Below are positions 19,284 to 29,406 of a stretch of DNA of 64,000 bases, piece by piece. Where the stretch lies: contig CM043966.1 in NCBI GenBank assembly GCA_014529385.2, positions 35,057,125 to 35,121,124 of the forward strand. Reading direction: 5' to 3'. Source of the DNA: Adiantum capillus-veneris (taxonomy: Eukaryota > Streptophyta > Polypodiopsida > Polypodiales > Pteridaceae). The first letter of the stretch is position 1; every line of letters begins with the position of its first letter. Below the pieces are notes generated by a model. It had not been told where the DNA came from. It made no database searches and worked only from the letters and a program-made list of their open reading frames with translations. The translations under genes were made by a program, and so were the position numbers.

Positions 19284-20215
19284 TGCTGGACGGATACGCC
19301 GCGACGGACGTTAGCACAGCGAGAACTCACCTAACAAGTAATGTCAGCTAAGGACGAAGCTCGATCCGCAGGCGCGTGGAAGCAAGCATAAGGTGTCAAC
19401 TTACACTCGAACGACTCCTAACTAGTTCCTACAGAGGCCCCTACCAATTGTCTAAGTCACAGTCTTCAAGAGAACAAAAGAGGATGCTTCCTACAACGCT
19501 TGCTAGAGCCGAACACCTATCAAACACTTCGGAAACACCACAGAACTTGAAGGAGACCCTACGAATACCTATAGGCCACTCTCCCTAAGGTCTGTGAACC
19601 AAAGTCACGACCCAAAACACCCGGTGCAAAAACACGTAGGATGTCTGGCCGAAATCTGCAGGTCTTCGTTTCCGAAATCTGAAGTGCCTAATGTGTGGTT
19701 CTACTCAATGTGAACGTGTGGATATGCTGCAATGCAAAATCGGACAACGTATGCTCACCCAAACAACCGATGAAGCTCGTAGAAGAAGCTCCCGAAGCCG
19801 GACCGTATGCGCGCAATGTTGGTATCGGCTCGTAGCTCTTGTCGGGGGCAACACGCTTCACTTCTCCGCACTCAATTCCAACCACCGTAGCACACGTAGC
19901 GTCAAGACAAAGCTCACACTCTCTCTCACGTACACAGTACGCTCACTCACAAACTTAAACTTGTTTAAAATGACAAAAGGTCCTTCATTAAGGTCAAAAA
20001 GTGATATATATACCTTACAACTTCTCAAAACCTAAAGTTCCAAAATCATCCATCTACTCCTTCTAACTATCAAAACTGGGATACAATCTGGAAACTTCTG
20101 TAAGTCCCAATATTTACAAGGTGAAAAACCGGGTTTTCCTCAATGAATGACTAATTACAAAAAATAATAATCCGCCGAGTAGTTAGATGCCGTGGGGTGT
20201 GTCCAGCTTCTACTA
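19284..20215 (-). repeat. R2 5' LTR (932 bp)
   Basis: Starts TGCTGGACGG on the plus strand and ends CTTCTACTA, where the left LTR ends in ACA. It carries TATATATA at 20005-20012 (minus strand). It drives the R2 transcript leftwards. It matches the left LTR with about 25 substitutions by eye and retains the 14 bp lost there. Confidence 0.93.
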
Positions 20216-20220
20216 TAGGG
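20216..20220. repeat. Target-site duplication of R2, right copy (taggg)
   Basis: Five bases following the right LTR, identical to 4981-4985. R1 text (GGCCACATTA and onwards) resumes immediately after and matches R2's own uninterrupted copy. Confidence 0.88.
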
Positions 20221-20311
20221 CCACATTACACGGCCAAGAATTAGCACGAGTTCTCGCCCATGCACTGCACATACACCGAGGTGATACCTTTTCGTCAGGG
20301 AGGACTCCGCT

Positions 20312-20324
20312 AGGAGGGGGGGAG
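20312..20324 (+). other. Internal polypurine tract of R1
   Basis: AGGAGGGGGGGAG followed by ACATTCTC, at the same place and with nearly the same sequence as the R2 tract. It lies directly after the pol end region. Confidence 0.6.
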
Positions 20325-20339
20325 ACATTCTCAAATGCG

Positions 20340-21097
20340 AACCCAATGGAAAAAAGAGCAAAAAAAGGTATGTTTTTCTACTATTTTAAGGGTTGTCATT
20401 TGATTGCAAAATTTTATGGACTAACCCAAGTACATATTCCCTTATACAGCATGAATCTCCAAGTATATGGGTTAAACGCCAAATCAAGCCCCTAGGTGTG
20501 TGTATATAAGTAAAAATAGCCATTTTTTGGGCAAAATATTAAAAAAACAAAGAAATCCGGCCATAAAAATTGCATGTGAGTGTATATAGTGTTTTGCGGT
20601 AATGTTTTTGATTTATTATTATTTTTGAGGATTTTTTGGATTTAATCTGCTATTTTCCTTTTAATTTTACTAATTTTCGGTAGAAAAAATTCAAAAATAC
20701 AAAAAGTAGGTGAAAAATGATAGTAATGAAAAAATATATATATGGAGATGATCAGTGACTATAGGACAACCTATGGTACAATGGGGGTACAATTATGAGA
20801 CTGGAGCGGAAAGCGTGTTTTGGCCAGATTTTGACCGAAACGTCAAATTTCTCGTAAACTGGGCAAATGGAGTCCAAATCAAGAAATTTTTGAGCCTAAA
20901 CCGCATCTCGCAAGAAGTTGGAAGCACATGTCAAATTTCATGAAAAAGTTGTTTGGGGACCCCCATTATAAGAAATTCTCACTTCATTTTAACCTCATTT
21001 CCACTATTGACTTTTGAGAGAGAGCTTCTACCACCTAAAGCGAACGGAGCTTCCAGCAGCTTCTACGACGCGTACGACTACCCGACAGGCTCCAGAC
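20340..21097 (+). promoter_or_regulatory. R1 spacer and putative ORF2 promoter
   Basis: Non-coding block shared with R2. Near its end CCCCATTATAAGAA (TATA-like core at 20965-20974) is followed about 50 bp later by GAGAGAGAGCTTCTACC and then by the mini-exon ATG at 21098. The spacing, about 130 bp from TATA to ATG, suits a promoter with a short 5' untranslated region. No other gene-like sequence is seen in this stretch. Confidence 0.5.
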
Positions 21098-21104
21098 ATG
21101 AGAG
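21098..21104 (+). other. R1 ORF2 mini-exon (ATG AGA G) with GT donor
   Basis: ATGAGAG followed by GTAGGC. Joined to the acceptor at 22950-22951 (AG before GATCCATGG) it continues in frame into ORF2. The same heptamer with a perfect donor (GTAAGT) exists in R4 at 52185-52191, and ATGAGGG with a GC donor in R3 at 42645-42651. This three-way conservation supports a real first exon. Confidence 0.65.
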
Positions 21105-21914
21105 GTAGGCTCACCACCTTGAGCTTTTCGCGCATGTTTGTCATTTTGTCGCGAAAACTAGCGTAGGGTTCTCACAGAAAGCGGACAGTACAGACCTACA
21201 AGTAGAAGTGGCCACCTAACGGCTAACCCAAAAACAATTGGATTTCATCGGTAGCTTACCCCAGCATAAGTCTTGGATGCCCAAAGGTAGTAGAAAATCA
21301 TCAGGAAAAACCTTAATTCCTAGAGCTTCGCAGGAGGCCACCAAATGGGAAATTGGAGGAAAGGCGCCCAAATGCTACCAAAACTCATGCGTAGGCGCAT
21401 CTCGACATGCTCGACAAGTGTATATAGCCCATATGGCTATACAGTGACCCGAAGCGGCACTAAACTTCAGAAACGACATCAGACACACAAAGCGTCAAAT
21501 AGCTCTCGCGGCCAAACGCATGTCCGTTTGCCACCAAACTTCACGAGCGGCTTTCCTAGACCATCGACAACCAAGTCCTATGGTGGTAGACCACCACAAA
21601 TCATCGAAGACATGTAAATGCAGCCATGGGTGCTTCTAGAGCGACAAATTGCCAAACGGAGCTCCGGTGAAGCCAAAGTTGACAAAAACCGTACGGCAAG
21701 GATCCCCAAGGGATCGGGAAGCTATGGAGACCAACATCGAGAAATTTCATCGCTGAAAAGCACTCCAAAAGTCAAAAAACGTCTCGAAGGCTCTGAAATA
21801 CACACAGGGAGTTTCTTTCTATCTATTTGACTTTTTTATTGAAATAGGGCTTAAAAGGAACTCAGGGGGACTAAGGACAGGCGCCAGTAGCAGTCTCCAC
21901 AAAAAAGTCATCAG

Positions 21915-21940
21915 GAGACATCCTACGCGTAGGATGTCTC
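21915..21940. repeat. CGCG palindrome, R1 intron copy 1 (perfect, 26 bp)
   Basis: Perfect inverted repeat of AGACATCCTACG about CGCG, extended by one G:C pair on each side. Confidence 0.92.
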
Positions 21941-22198
21941 AAGGCCATTTCTAGGCACCAACCCCAACATCTCTCTTCACACAAAGTTTTTGAATAGCCT
22001 GTACATGCTAGCCACCAAGTTTCATTACATTTGGACAAAAATTGACCTCATGTGCACCAAAAAACGCAAAGTCATGGCATAGAGGCCATAATGGGCTATA
22101 GACCTACCAAAACTTGTCCAAACCACATGAAACTTGCACAGTACATTCATAGGCACATTGCCAAGCTATTTGTGTGGTCACATGCAAAAAATGATGAA

Positions 22199-22222
22199 AG
22201 ACATCCTACGCGTAGGATGTCT
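22199..22222. repeat. CGCG palindrome, R1 intron copy 2 (perfect, 24 bp)
   Basis: Same sequence as copy 1 core; 283 bp from copy 1, start to start. Followed by TAAATGA as in copy 4. Confidence 0.92.
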
Positions 22223-22483
22223 AAATGACATTTTTGGCCCACAGATGGTGTTTTTCAATTCGACATCTCTTCATATCACCTTCAAGAGCTCATATATCAA
22301 GTTTCAAGCCATTCCCATTGCTTTTGGCCCCCAACACCTCCAAGATACACTTTTTGAGCCCAAAAACACTACACATGGTCTTACCAACACCAATTCTTGT
22401 CCAAATCAAAATCCAAGAGCAGGGCCATGTTCCACATGCCAAGAGATACCAACAGAACAAATCTTAAGCAATTTTGATGAAAA

Positions 22484-22507
22484 AGACATCCTACGTGTAG
22501 GATGTAT
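22484..22507. repeat. CGCG palindrome, R1 intron copy 3
   Basis: Core is CGTG and one outer base differs; 285 bp from copy 2. Confidence 0.88.
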
Positions 22508-22767
22508 GCAACTCAATTTTGACCTTCTATGCAAGAAATGACTTCATTGGAGCAGTTACCATGGTGCAAGAAGCTCATATACCAAATTTCAACCCATTTG
22601 AATATCATTTGCCACATGTTGTGGACATCCTACCAAATTGTGAGCCTAAAGCCTGAATCTGCCCAAAAATGCACTTTTTGATGCCTAAACCCAATTCCAA
22701 TCACATAGCCATGTTGCACAGGCCAAGGGCCCCCAGCCTGCCAAGTTTCACCAAAAACTGATGAAAA

Positions 22768-22791
22768 AGACATCCTACGCGTAGGATGTCT
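22768..22791. repeat. CGCG palindrome, R1 intron copy 4 (perfect)
   Basis: Perfect 24-bp copy, 284 bp from copy 3 and about 165 bp before the ORF2 acceptor. Confidence 0.92.
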
Positions 22792-22951
22792 AAATGATAA
22801 ATTTGAGCCAGAATGATACTGTGAGCACATGCAGGGTTTCCTAAGTTTCTTTTAAGTTTTATTTTCAATTTTCAAGTCATTTGGATAGTTAAAACTTGGT
22901 TTCTCAGCTGATATGGAAAAAATGCTAACTTCGGACTACTGAGTGCAATAG

Positions 22952-25765
22952 GATCCATGGCAGCCGCAAAATCACCGGCCAAGAAGAAAAGGATGACAAT
23001 AAAAGACTACTTGGAAGAAGTAGAGCCGTTTATCATCCCAGAAGGAACTCTGAAGCCAACCAGCACATAGATTCAGGAGGATTTGCTGGAGTCAAATGAT
23101 TTAAAGATCTACCAAGGCGTGTTCAAAGATACTTAGGGAAATGCAATAGAGCTACCCATGTTATCTCGGGAGCTCAATGAGTTTGTCAGAAGCAAGATGG
23201 CAGAGTACCTAGAGAAGATAGATCTCCATAACTACTTTGAAGCTCTACCTGCAGGAATCTACATCAAAAGAGTGTGGGAATTTGTATTTACAATCAAAGA
23301 AGATGGAGTGGCCAGAGTCACTGATCTGCAGGGCAAGCCGGACACGGTGATTGTAATCACAGAGAGAGTGGTAGCAGCAGCACTAGACCTCTCCAACAAA
23401 GGGGATATTGTAACCAAAAGAAGAGATGAAGTCAAGGTGTACTCTGAAAAGAAGAGAAACTACACCTTTGAAGACAGTGCAAACCCTAAAGTGGCTATTA
23501 TGATCCATCTTTATAACCAGTACTTCCATATGTGTACAAAGCGGCCACAAAAGTACAGAATGCCGCCTGGAGCCATTGTCACCACCTTCACCTGGGCAAT
23601 GCAGAAGAGCAAGCCAAAGGTGATCAACTATGCTGCCTATATCCATGACAATCTAGTGAGGATGGGCAACAAGAATCCCACCTACATTGTGCTGAGTGAG
23701 CTGATAACAAAAGTGGTTTATGGAGAATTTATGCCAAGGGAAGATGGCCTGACCCTCCATCACAGAATGACTGGCTAAGGCTCAAAGAAGATAAAGAGGA
23801 TGAACCGCCTAAAGCACTCAGAGTTGCCACACGATTGAAGCGCCGGTTAGAGACCGTGCAAGAGGAGCAGCCAGAGTTGAAGAAGGGAAAGAAGGAAACT
23901 GTACAAGTGCTGGTCAAAGAGAAAAAATCACAGAAAGCGGCACGGTTAGAAAGATTAATGGAAAGCTTCAGAGCGGAAAGAGCACTCAAGGGAGATTTGA
24001 ATGAGTTATGGAAGCCGTCCTTGGAAGCCATGTCAGGGTCATCCCGAAGGGTGCACAGAGATAGGTTTGAAGATTATATCAAAAAAATTGAGATCCTGGA
24101 TGCAACGGCAGAAAACATCCCTAACATCCCATTTACAGAAGAAGAAGTGGATGAAGTACGACGGCAACTGCTAGAAGATCAGGAAGGCCAGGAAAGAGAG
24201 AGGAAGACCAAGGCGGCGTACCGGGACTTCAAGAAGAATCCACCAACTCCACCCTCAAGCCCGGAATCCAGCCCACCGCCATCACCACCTCCTCGTAGCC
24301 CTCCACAAACCCAACAAAAGGAGGAGGAACAAGAAGATTTTCAGCAAGAAAAGAGCCAAGAGCAAGAGCAGCAAGAAGAAGATGAACAGAAAGAGGAAAA
24401 GATAGATCTAGAGGAAAGAAGGTTTAACACATTTCGTGATCTACTAGCTGTGGGATATTCAAGAGAAGAGGCAGCTATAGTAGCATTTGACTTGGCAAGC
24501 ACAAGGCCCAAGGAACAGATGCAGAGCTTGCGGTTAGTGGAACTAAAAGAGATGGCCACTGATACAATGGACCTACAGCCACCCACCAATGATTGGGATG
24601 TGGTGATGAACAAGCTAACCAGGCTCAGGGCATAATCAATGACTACGAAAAGTGAGATGGCTAACCTCAAAGACAATGAAGTTTTTATCAAATCCGAAGT
24701 AGACACACTACAGACAGAGCCAAGAGCAGATAGAGAAACAAGCAGAGCTGCAAGCCAGTCTGGCCACAGCATTGCAAAGATGCCAAGAGATGGAATGAGA
24801 AAATTAGGCAGCAGCTCAAAGACTGCAAGGAGCTAAAGACAAATACAGACAACTCAGCAAGACATTGATAGATGCAGAGAGGGAAAGGGACAACCTAACC
24901 CTACAACTTGCTGAAGAATCCAAGGAAGTGGAAACACTGAGGAATTCCAAATAGAAGGTAGAGATAGAGCAGGAAGCTAGCCAGGATGAGGTCATCAAGC
25001 TAAAAGACCAGATTAAAGTCAAAGATCAAACCATCCAATGACTACGGGCATCTCCTGCCAGAGTCAGAGTTGCACTAACTCAACTCACACCACTTCAGAG
25101 ACGGAGCTTTATGAAGAACAAATGAAAGAGCTCCAAAAGGAGTTAACCTTAGAGAAAAAGCAGAGGCTGATGATGGCAGAGGGGTCAGTGGTCATGAAAA
25201 CCCGCATGATAGAAGAGCACAAAGCAATGTAGAATGAGCTAGAAACCATCAAGAGAAATCTTGAAGAGGCGGAAAAGATAAATGCTGATCTAAACGATCT
25301 CCTTGTGAATATGGGAGAGCAAGCTGAAGTAGAAAAGAAGACATTTAAGAATCAAATAGAAGAGTTGAGAGGCCAGCAGCAAACAAAAGAGCACTTTAGC
25401 ACCGGGCCAACAGTAGTCATGGAGGGAATAGACTTAGAGAATTTGGCAGATCCAGTGGACACCACCATGCAAGAGGAAACCCTTGTAGGAACCTCTCAAG
25501 AGCCACAAGATCTGACACAAGAAGAAGAAGAGAAGATGCAAAAGGCAATAGAAGCAGCAGTCAAAGACACAGCCAAAGAAGCTTTGGAATGGGAGCAGAG
25601 GGTCTTCAGAAGATAGATGCCAGCAACCTTCGGTGTGAATGGCTACAGCCCTCTCTCCCATATCCTTTTTTTGAAATATGAAGCTGCCACAATCAACAAG
25701 CGGATCAGAGAGGATGGCTGACAAAGTATCCACAGTATCTAATCCATCTGGTAGAGGCACCTAAA
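22952..25765 (+). pseudogene. R1 ORF2, large coiled-coil protein of unknown function
   Basis: Exon 2 begins GATCCATGG; the ATG at 22957 gives MAAAKSPAKKKR. Stops at 23068 and 23134 are followed by a clean stretch to 23778 forming the N-domain (IYIKRVWEFVFTIKEDGVAR, TERVVAAALDL, KRPQKYRMPPGAIVTTFTWA, YIVLSELITKVVYG). R4 matches these blocks (KRPPRYTTPHGSISTTLTWA). After a frameshift near 23745 come a basic helix, a Pro-rich stretch (about 24240-24310), an acidic Gln/Glu stretch and long heptad-like coiled coil to about 25400. The C-terminal block (SQEPQDLTQEEEE, CEWLQPSLPYP, LTKYPQYLIHLVEAPK) then stops where a deletion joins it to the LTR at about 25766. No signal peptide or membrane segment, so it is not env-like. 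The N-domain faintly recalls plant transposon-protein domains; unproven. Confidence 0.75.
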
Positions 25766-26420
25766 GTACTGTTTATGAGAGAGGGTGAGAGCTTCATCTT
25801 GACGCTACGCGCGCACCAGTGGTCGAAATCGAGCGAGGAGAAGTGCAGCGTGTTGCCCCCGACGAGAGCTACGTGCCAATACCTACATTGCACGCGTACG
25901 GTCCGGTTTTGCGAGCTCCATCTACGAGCTTCATCTGGTGATTCAGTGAGCATACGTTGTCCGTTTTTGCATTGCAGCATATCCACGCGTTTGCATTGAG
26001 TAGAGCTACACATTAAGTACTTTAGTTTTTGGAAACAACAATCTGCAAATTTTGGCCAGACATCCTATGTGATTTTGCACCGGGTGTTTTGGATTGGGGC
26101 TTTGGTTCATAGACCTTAGGGAGAGCGACCTATTGGTGTTAGTAGGGTCTCCTTCAAGTTCTATGGTGTTTCAAGACCGTTTGATGGATATTTGGCTCTA
26201 AAAAGCGTTGTAGGAAATCTTCTCTTATGCACTCCTAAAGGCTGTAGCTTAGACATTGGGTAGAGACCTCTGTAGGAATTAGTTAGGAGTTGGTCAAGTG
26301 TAGATTGACACCCTATTCTTGCTTCCACGCGCCTACGGGTCGAGCTTCGTCCTTAGCTGGCAAATCTTGTTAGATGAGTTCTCGTTGTGCTGATGTCCGT
26401 TGCGATGTATCCGTCCAACA
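25766..26420 (+). repeat. R1 3' LTR, 5'-truncated
   Basis: Begins inside the LTR at GTACTGT and continues in the plus sense (GAGAGAGGGTGAGAGC, GACGCTACGCG) to CCGTCCAACA. It is the reverse complement of the R2 LTR text with more divergence. U3 with its TATA, the polypurine tract and the end of ORF2 are deleted. A half palindrome (AGACATCCTATGTG) lies near 26063. Confidence 0.85.
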
Positions 26421-26760
26421 TAGATCCACCACAAAAGTTTTTCACCACTTATCACATCCTTGGTCGACAATAATTGGCCATTTTAAACAAGTTTTAGAAG
26501 CTTTGGTGCATTTTAGAATACAAATTGTTTCTTAGATGCATCACTTGGAGATTTGAAGTTCAAGTTCTTGTTGAAGAGTAAGGGAATTCTTAATCGCCCA
26601 CCAAGAAACTTTAAGAAAGGTGTGAGAAGGAAAAGTGCATCCTGTATTTAGTACTTGTACTTTTCAAACAAATTAAGGAAGGTTTGGTGCATCCAAGATC
26701 CACCACAAGACCATTCTAAACATGGTGGTGTAAGAGGAAAAATGCATCCTAGATTCACTA
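26421..26760. repeat. Degenerate minisatellite, flank of R1 insertion
   Basis: Diverged copies of the TAGATCCACCAC / GGCCATTTTAAACAAG unit found again at 30941-33166. R1 appears to have integrated into this array, because the base after its LTR continues the unit (TAGATCCACCAC). Confidence 0.6.
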
Positions 26761-28130
26761 CCTTTCCATTCCACTTGTCCAAGCTAGGCTCTATTGAGTT
26801 ATAGAGGACCATAAGATCCCAGCACTTGTCTAATCTATGCCCTATTGAAACAGAGAGAGCCATAAGGTTCACCACACTTGTCCAAGATATGTTCCATTTA
26901 ATCATAGTGGACCATAAGGTCCCAATCTATGCTCTATTCAAGCATAGAGATCCATGAGGTCCACCACTTATTGAAGCTATGCTCCATTTACGGATAGACA
27001 GCCACAAGATCCACTACTTCTCCAAGATAAGCTCCATTCAAGCATAGAAATACACAAGGTCCACCACTTGTATAGTCTATGTTTTATTGAAGTATAAAGA
27101 GCCATAAGGTCCACCACTTGTCTAAGCTAAGAATTCTTCAAGCATAGAAAGATACAAGGCCCCAACAGTTGTCCAAGATATGCTCCATTCTACCATAGGT
27201 AGCCACAAGGTCCACCACTAAATCTATGCTCTACTGAAGCATATACAAACCATAAGGTCTACCACTTGTCCAAGCTATGCTCCATTCAAGCATAGAAGAC
27301 CATTCAAGCATAAGGTCTATCACTTTTCCAAGCTATGATCTATTCAAGTATAGAGAATCATATAGTCACCACCACTTGTCCAATCTATGATTTACTAAAT
27401 CATAGAGAGTCATGAGGTCCACCACTTGTCCAAGCTCTAGTCTATTCAAGAATAGAGAGACACAAGGTCTGTTAATCTAAGGTCTATTGAAACATACAGA
27501 GCCATAAGTTTCACCATGTGTCCAAGCTATATTCCATTCAATCATAGAGGACCATAAGGTTTACCACTTGTTCAATCTATGCTCTATTGAAGCATAGACA
27601 ACCATAAGGTCCACCACTTCTCCAAGCTAAGCTACATCTTACCATAGAGAGCCACAAGGTCCACCAGTTGTCCAATCTATGGTCTATTGAAGCATAGAGA
27701 GACATAAGGTCCACCAGTTGTCCAAGCTATTCTCCATTCAAGCATAGGGGAAATAAGATCCATCACTTATCCAATCTATGCTCTATTGAATCCTAGAGAT
27801 CCATAAGGTTTTCCACTTGTCCAAGCTATGTCCCATTCAGGTATAGAGAGCCACTAGGGCCACCATTTTTCCAAGCTAATCTCAATTCAAATACAAAGAG
27901 CCACAAGGTTTACCACTTATCCAAGCTGAGGTCCATTGAAGCTTAGAGCGTCATACCATCCACTACTTGTACAAGATATGCTCCGTTGAAGGATAGAGAT
28001 CCATAAGTTCCATTGAAGCACAGAGGGTCATAACGTCCACTACTTGTACAAGCTATGCTCCATTGAAGCATAGAGAGCCACTTGTCCAAGCTAAGCTCCA
28101 TTGAAGCATAAAAATAGAGATAGACACAGT
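26761..28130. repeat. Minisatellite of about 50-bp hairpin units
   Basis: Roughly 27 degenerate units, each containing CTATGCT, a spacer like CCATTCA, AGCATAG, then CATAAGG and CCACCACTTGTCCAAG. CTATGCT and AGCATAG are perfect inverted 7-mers, so each unit can fold back. No ORF is plausible; apparent frames are by-products of the repeat. Confidence 0.85.
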
Positions 28131-28383
28131 ACATGGCCGCAAGCTTCTATCTTATCTCCAATATATCATCCCTAGTATCAATAATTCATTACTCTCAAGC
28201 TTCATTATATGCCCAACCACAAGTATCATGGATTATTTAGTATCAAGCTCCACCACTTGTTCAACCTAAAGTATCATGGATTATTTGGTCTCAATCTCCA
28301 TTACTTGTCTAACTTATAGTCCATTATAATATGTATATTGTGGTTTTAAGCTTCAAATTTTCTAACCTTCTTTCATTTTTAGG
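28131..28383. other. AT-rich spacer, nothing recognised
   Basis: Low-complexity text with a few imperfect repeats (ATCATGGATTATTT twice). No gene or element end seen. Confidence 0.5.
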
Positions 28384-28548
28384 ATGGACTTTAAATCTGG
28401 GGAGAAATTGCACATGATACTTGACAATGAAATTGTTTGTGTTGTTTATGTGTGTAGAACTAATGAAGATTCCACTTGTGGTATAAAGATAGGCCAAGGA
28501 AATGTATCCATACTAGTGGATAAATCTATACCAAACAATCTATTATAA
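28384..28548 (+). pseudogene. Short ORF fragment, possible transposon-protein piece
   Basis: ATG at 28384 opens 54 codons (MDFKSGEKLHMILDNEIVCV, then CGIKIGQGNVSILVDKSIP) to TAA. The shape (cysteine-poor beta-rich block with GxGNVxxxVD) faintly recalls the DUF8039-type domain seen in plant CACTA-related proteins, but that is weak. Its middle 47 bp recur exactly at 33167-33213, ahead of the transposase-like pseudogene. Confidence 0.4.
28479..28525. repeat. 47-bp exact repeat, left copy
   Basis: TGGTATAAAGATAGGCC through GTGGATAAAT, identical to 33167-33213 and lying 4688 bp from it. It flanks the SET-like fragment, MITE and second array. Confidence 0.85.
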
Positions 28549-29406
28549 ACGATTTTGCACATCCTATATCCACAAGAATGTGCATATGAGATTTACTATT
28601 TGGTCATTCTAAATAGGTATACGAATGGGAGGTAAAATTTATACCCATAACTTGGCTCTTCTAGGTAAGTAGAAGACAATGAGTGAAACTTAGAGCTACC
28701 ATTTGGCCATTCTAAACAAGTCTTAGAAGGTGGAAGCATTTTAAACCAAACATTCCAAACAAGCTATGGAAAGGTGGGTGGTGCATTCATTAAACTAGTA
28801 CTTTTCCATTCCAAGAACTTTGTGTAAGGATGGGTGCATCCTAGATCTACCAGTTCTCCAATCTAAAAAAGTTCTTGAGAAGAGCAAAATTTGCAATCCA
28901 CCATCAAGACACTTTAAGCAAGGTATGGATGGGAAAGTGCATCCTTTACTTAGCATTTAGCTATTTTGAACAAGTTTTACATGGGTTTGATGCATCCAAA
29001 ATCCACTATTTCGCTATTCTCAACATGGTACATAATTAAAAATGCATTTAAAATTAACTATTGCATAAATTACTAATACATAAGTATTTGCTCTGATAAA
29101 ATTTGTACAATGAAATACAAATGCTTGTATATATTATTTCCAACTTGATACATAAACTTTGAAATAGAGAATTATTATGCTAGCTCAAAAAGTATTATGA
29201 AATTCAATGGATATCACTCTAGGAATAGATTTCTATATGAAATTAAATATTTATTGCATTACATGGTAAGACTATCACAATTTATGGTATCTATCATGAT
29301 ACATACTTAGTAATGAGTCGATTTCAAAAAGATTATCAATAACTTTCACATAAGGGACTTTATCATGAGATTCAAGTAGTGTCATGTAAATTCATATTCT
29401 ACAAGA
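28549..29406. other. AT-rich region with scattered minisatellite remnants
   Basis: Isolated copies of the GGCCATTCTAAACAAG unit near 28700-29030, then strongly AT-rich sequence with no ORF. Confidence 0.5.

Larger units (their letters stand above)
4986..20215 (-). mobile_element. R2, complete Ty3/gypsy LTR retrotransposon nested in R1
   Basis: A 15.2-kb element in minus orientation with two LTRs, primer-binding site, gag, pol, a deleted ORF2 and polypurine tract, flanked by taggg duplications. By eye the LTRs differ at roughly 25 positions plus one 14-bp gap, so the insertion is fairly recent. Gag-pol is in long frames but broken by about ten stops and frame changes. ORF2 lacks its N-terminal domain, coiled coil and intron. 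It therefore probably moved with proteins supplied in trans (inference). Confidence 0.93.
21105..22951 (+). other. R1 ORF2 intron (putative, 1847 bp) with palindrome array
   Basis: Bounded by GT and AG. It contains four CGCG palindromes spaced 283, 285 and 284 bp, embedded in diverged tandem units of about that length. Short open frames at 21238-21447 and 21345-21617 have no counterpart in R3 or R4 and look accidental. Confidence 0.6.
20216..26420 (+). mobile_element. R1, 3' part (internal PPT, ORF2, truncated 3' LTR)
   Basis: Continuation of R1 after the R2 insertion. It holds the internal polypurine tract, promoter-like block, mini-exon, intron with four palindromes, a broken ORF2 and a 3' LTR whose first part is deleted. 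It ends CCGTCCAACA at 26420 inside a tandem-repeat field. Confidence 0.88.

Noticed and set aside
21915-22791. Regularly spaced palindromic repeats resembling a CRISPR array
   Set aside because: Spacing of about 285 bp, related text between repeats, plant retrotransposon context; CRISPR repeats are 24-40 bp with 25-45-bp unique spacers in prokaryotes.
26640-28134. Short ORFs in the minisatellite
   Set aside because: Arise from the repeat period; protein text is itself repetitive with no start context.
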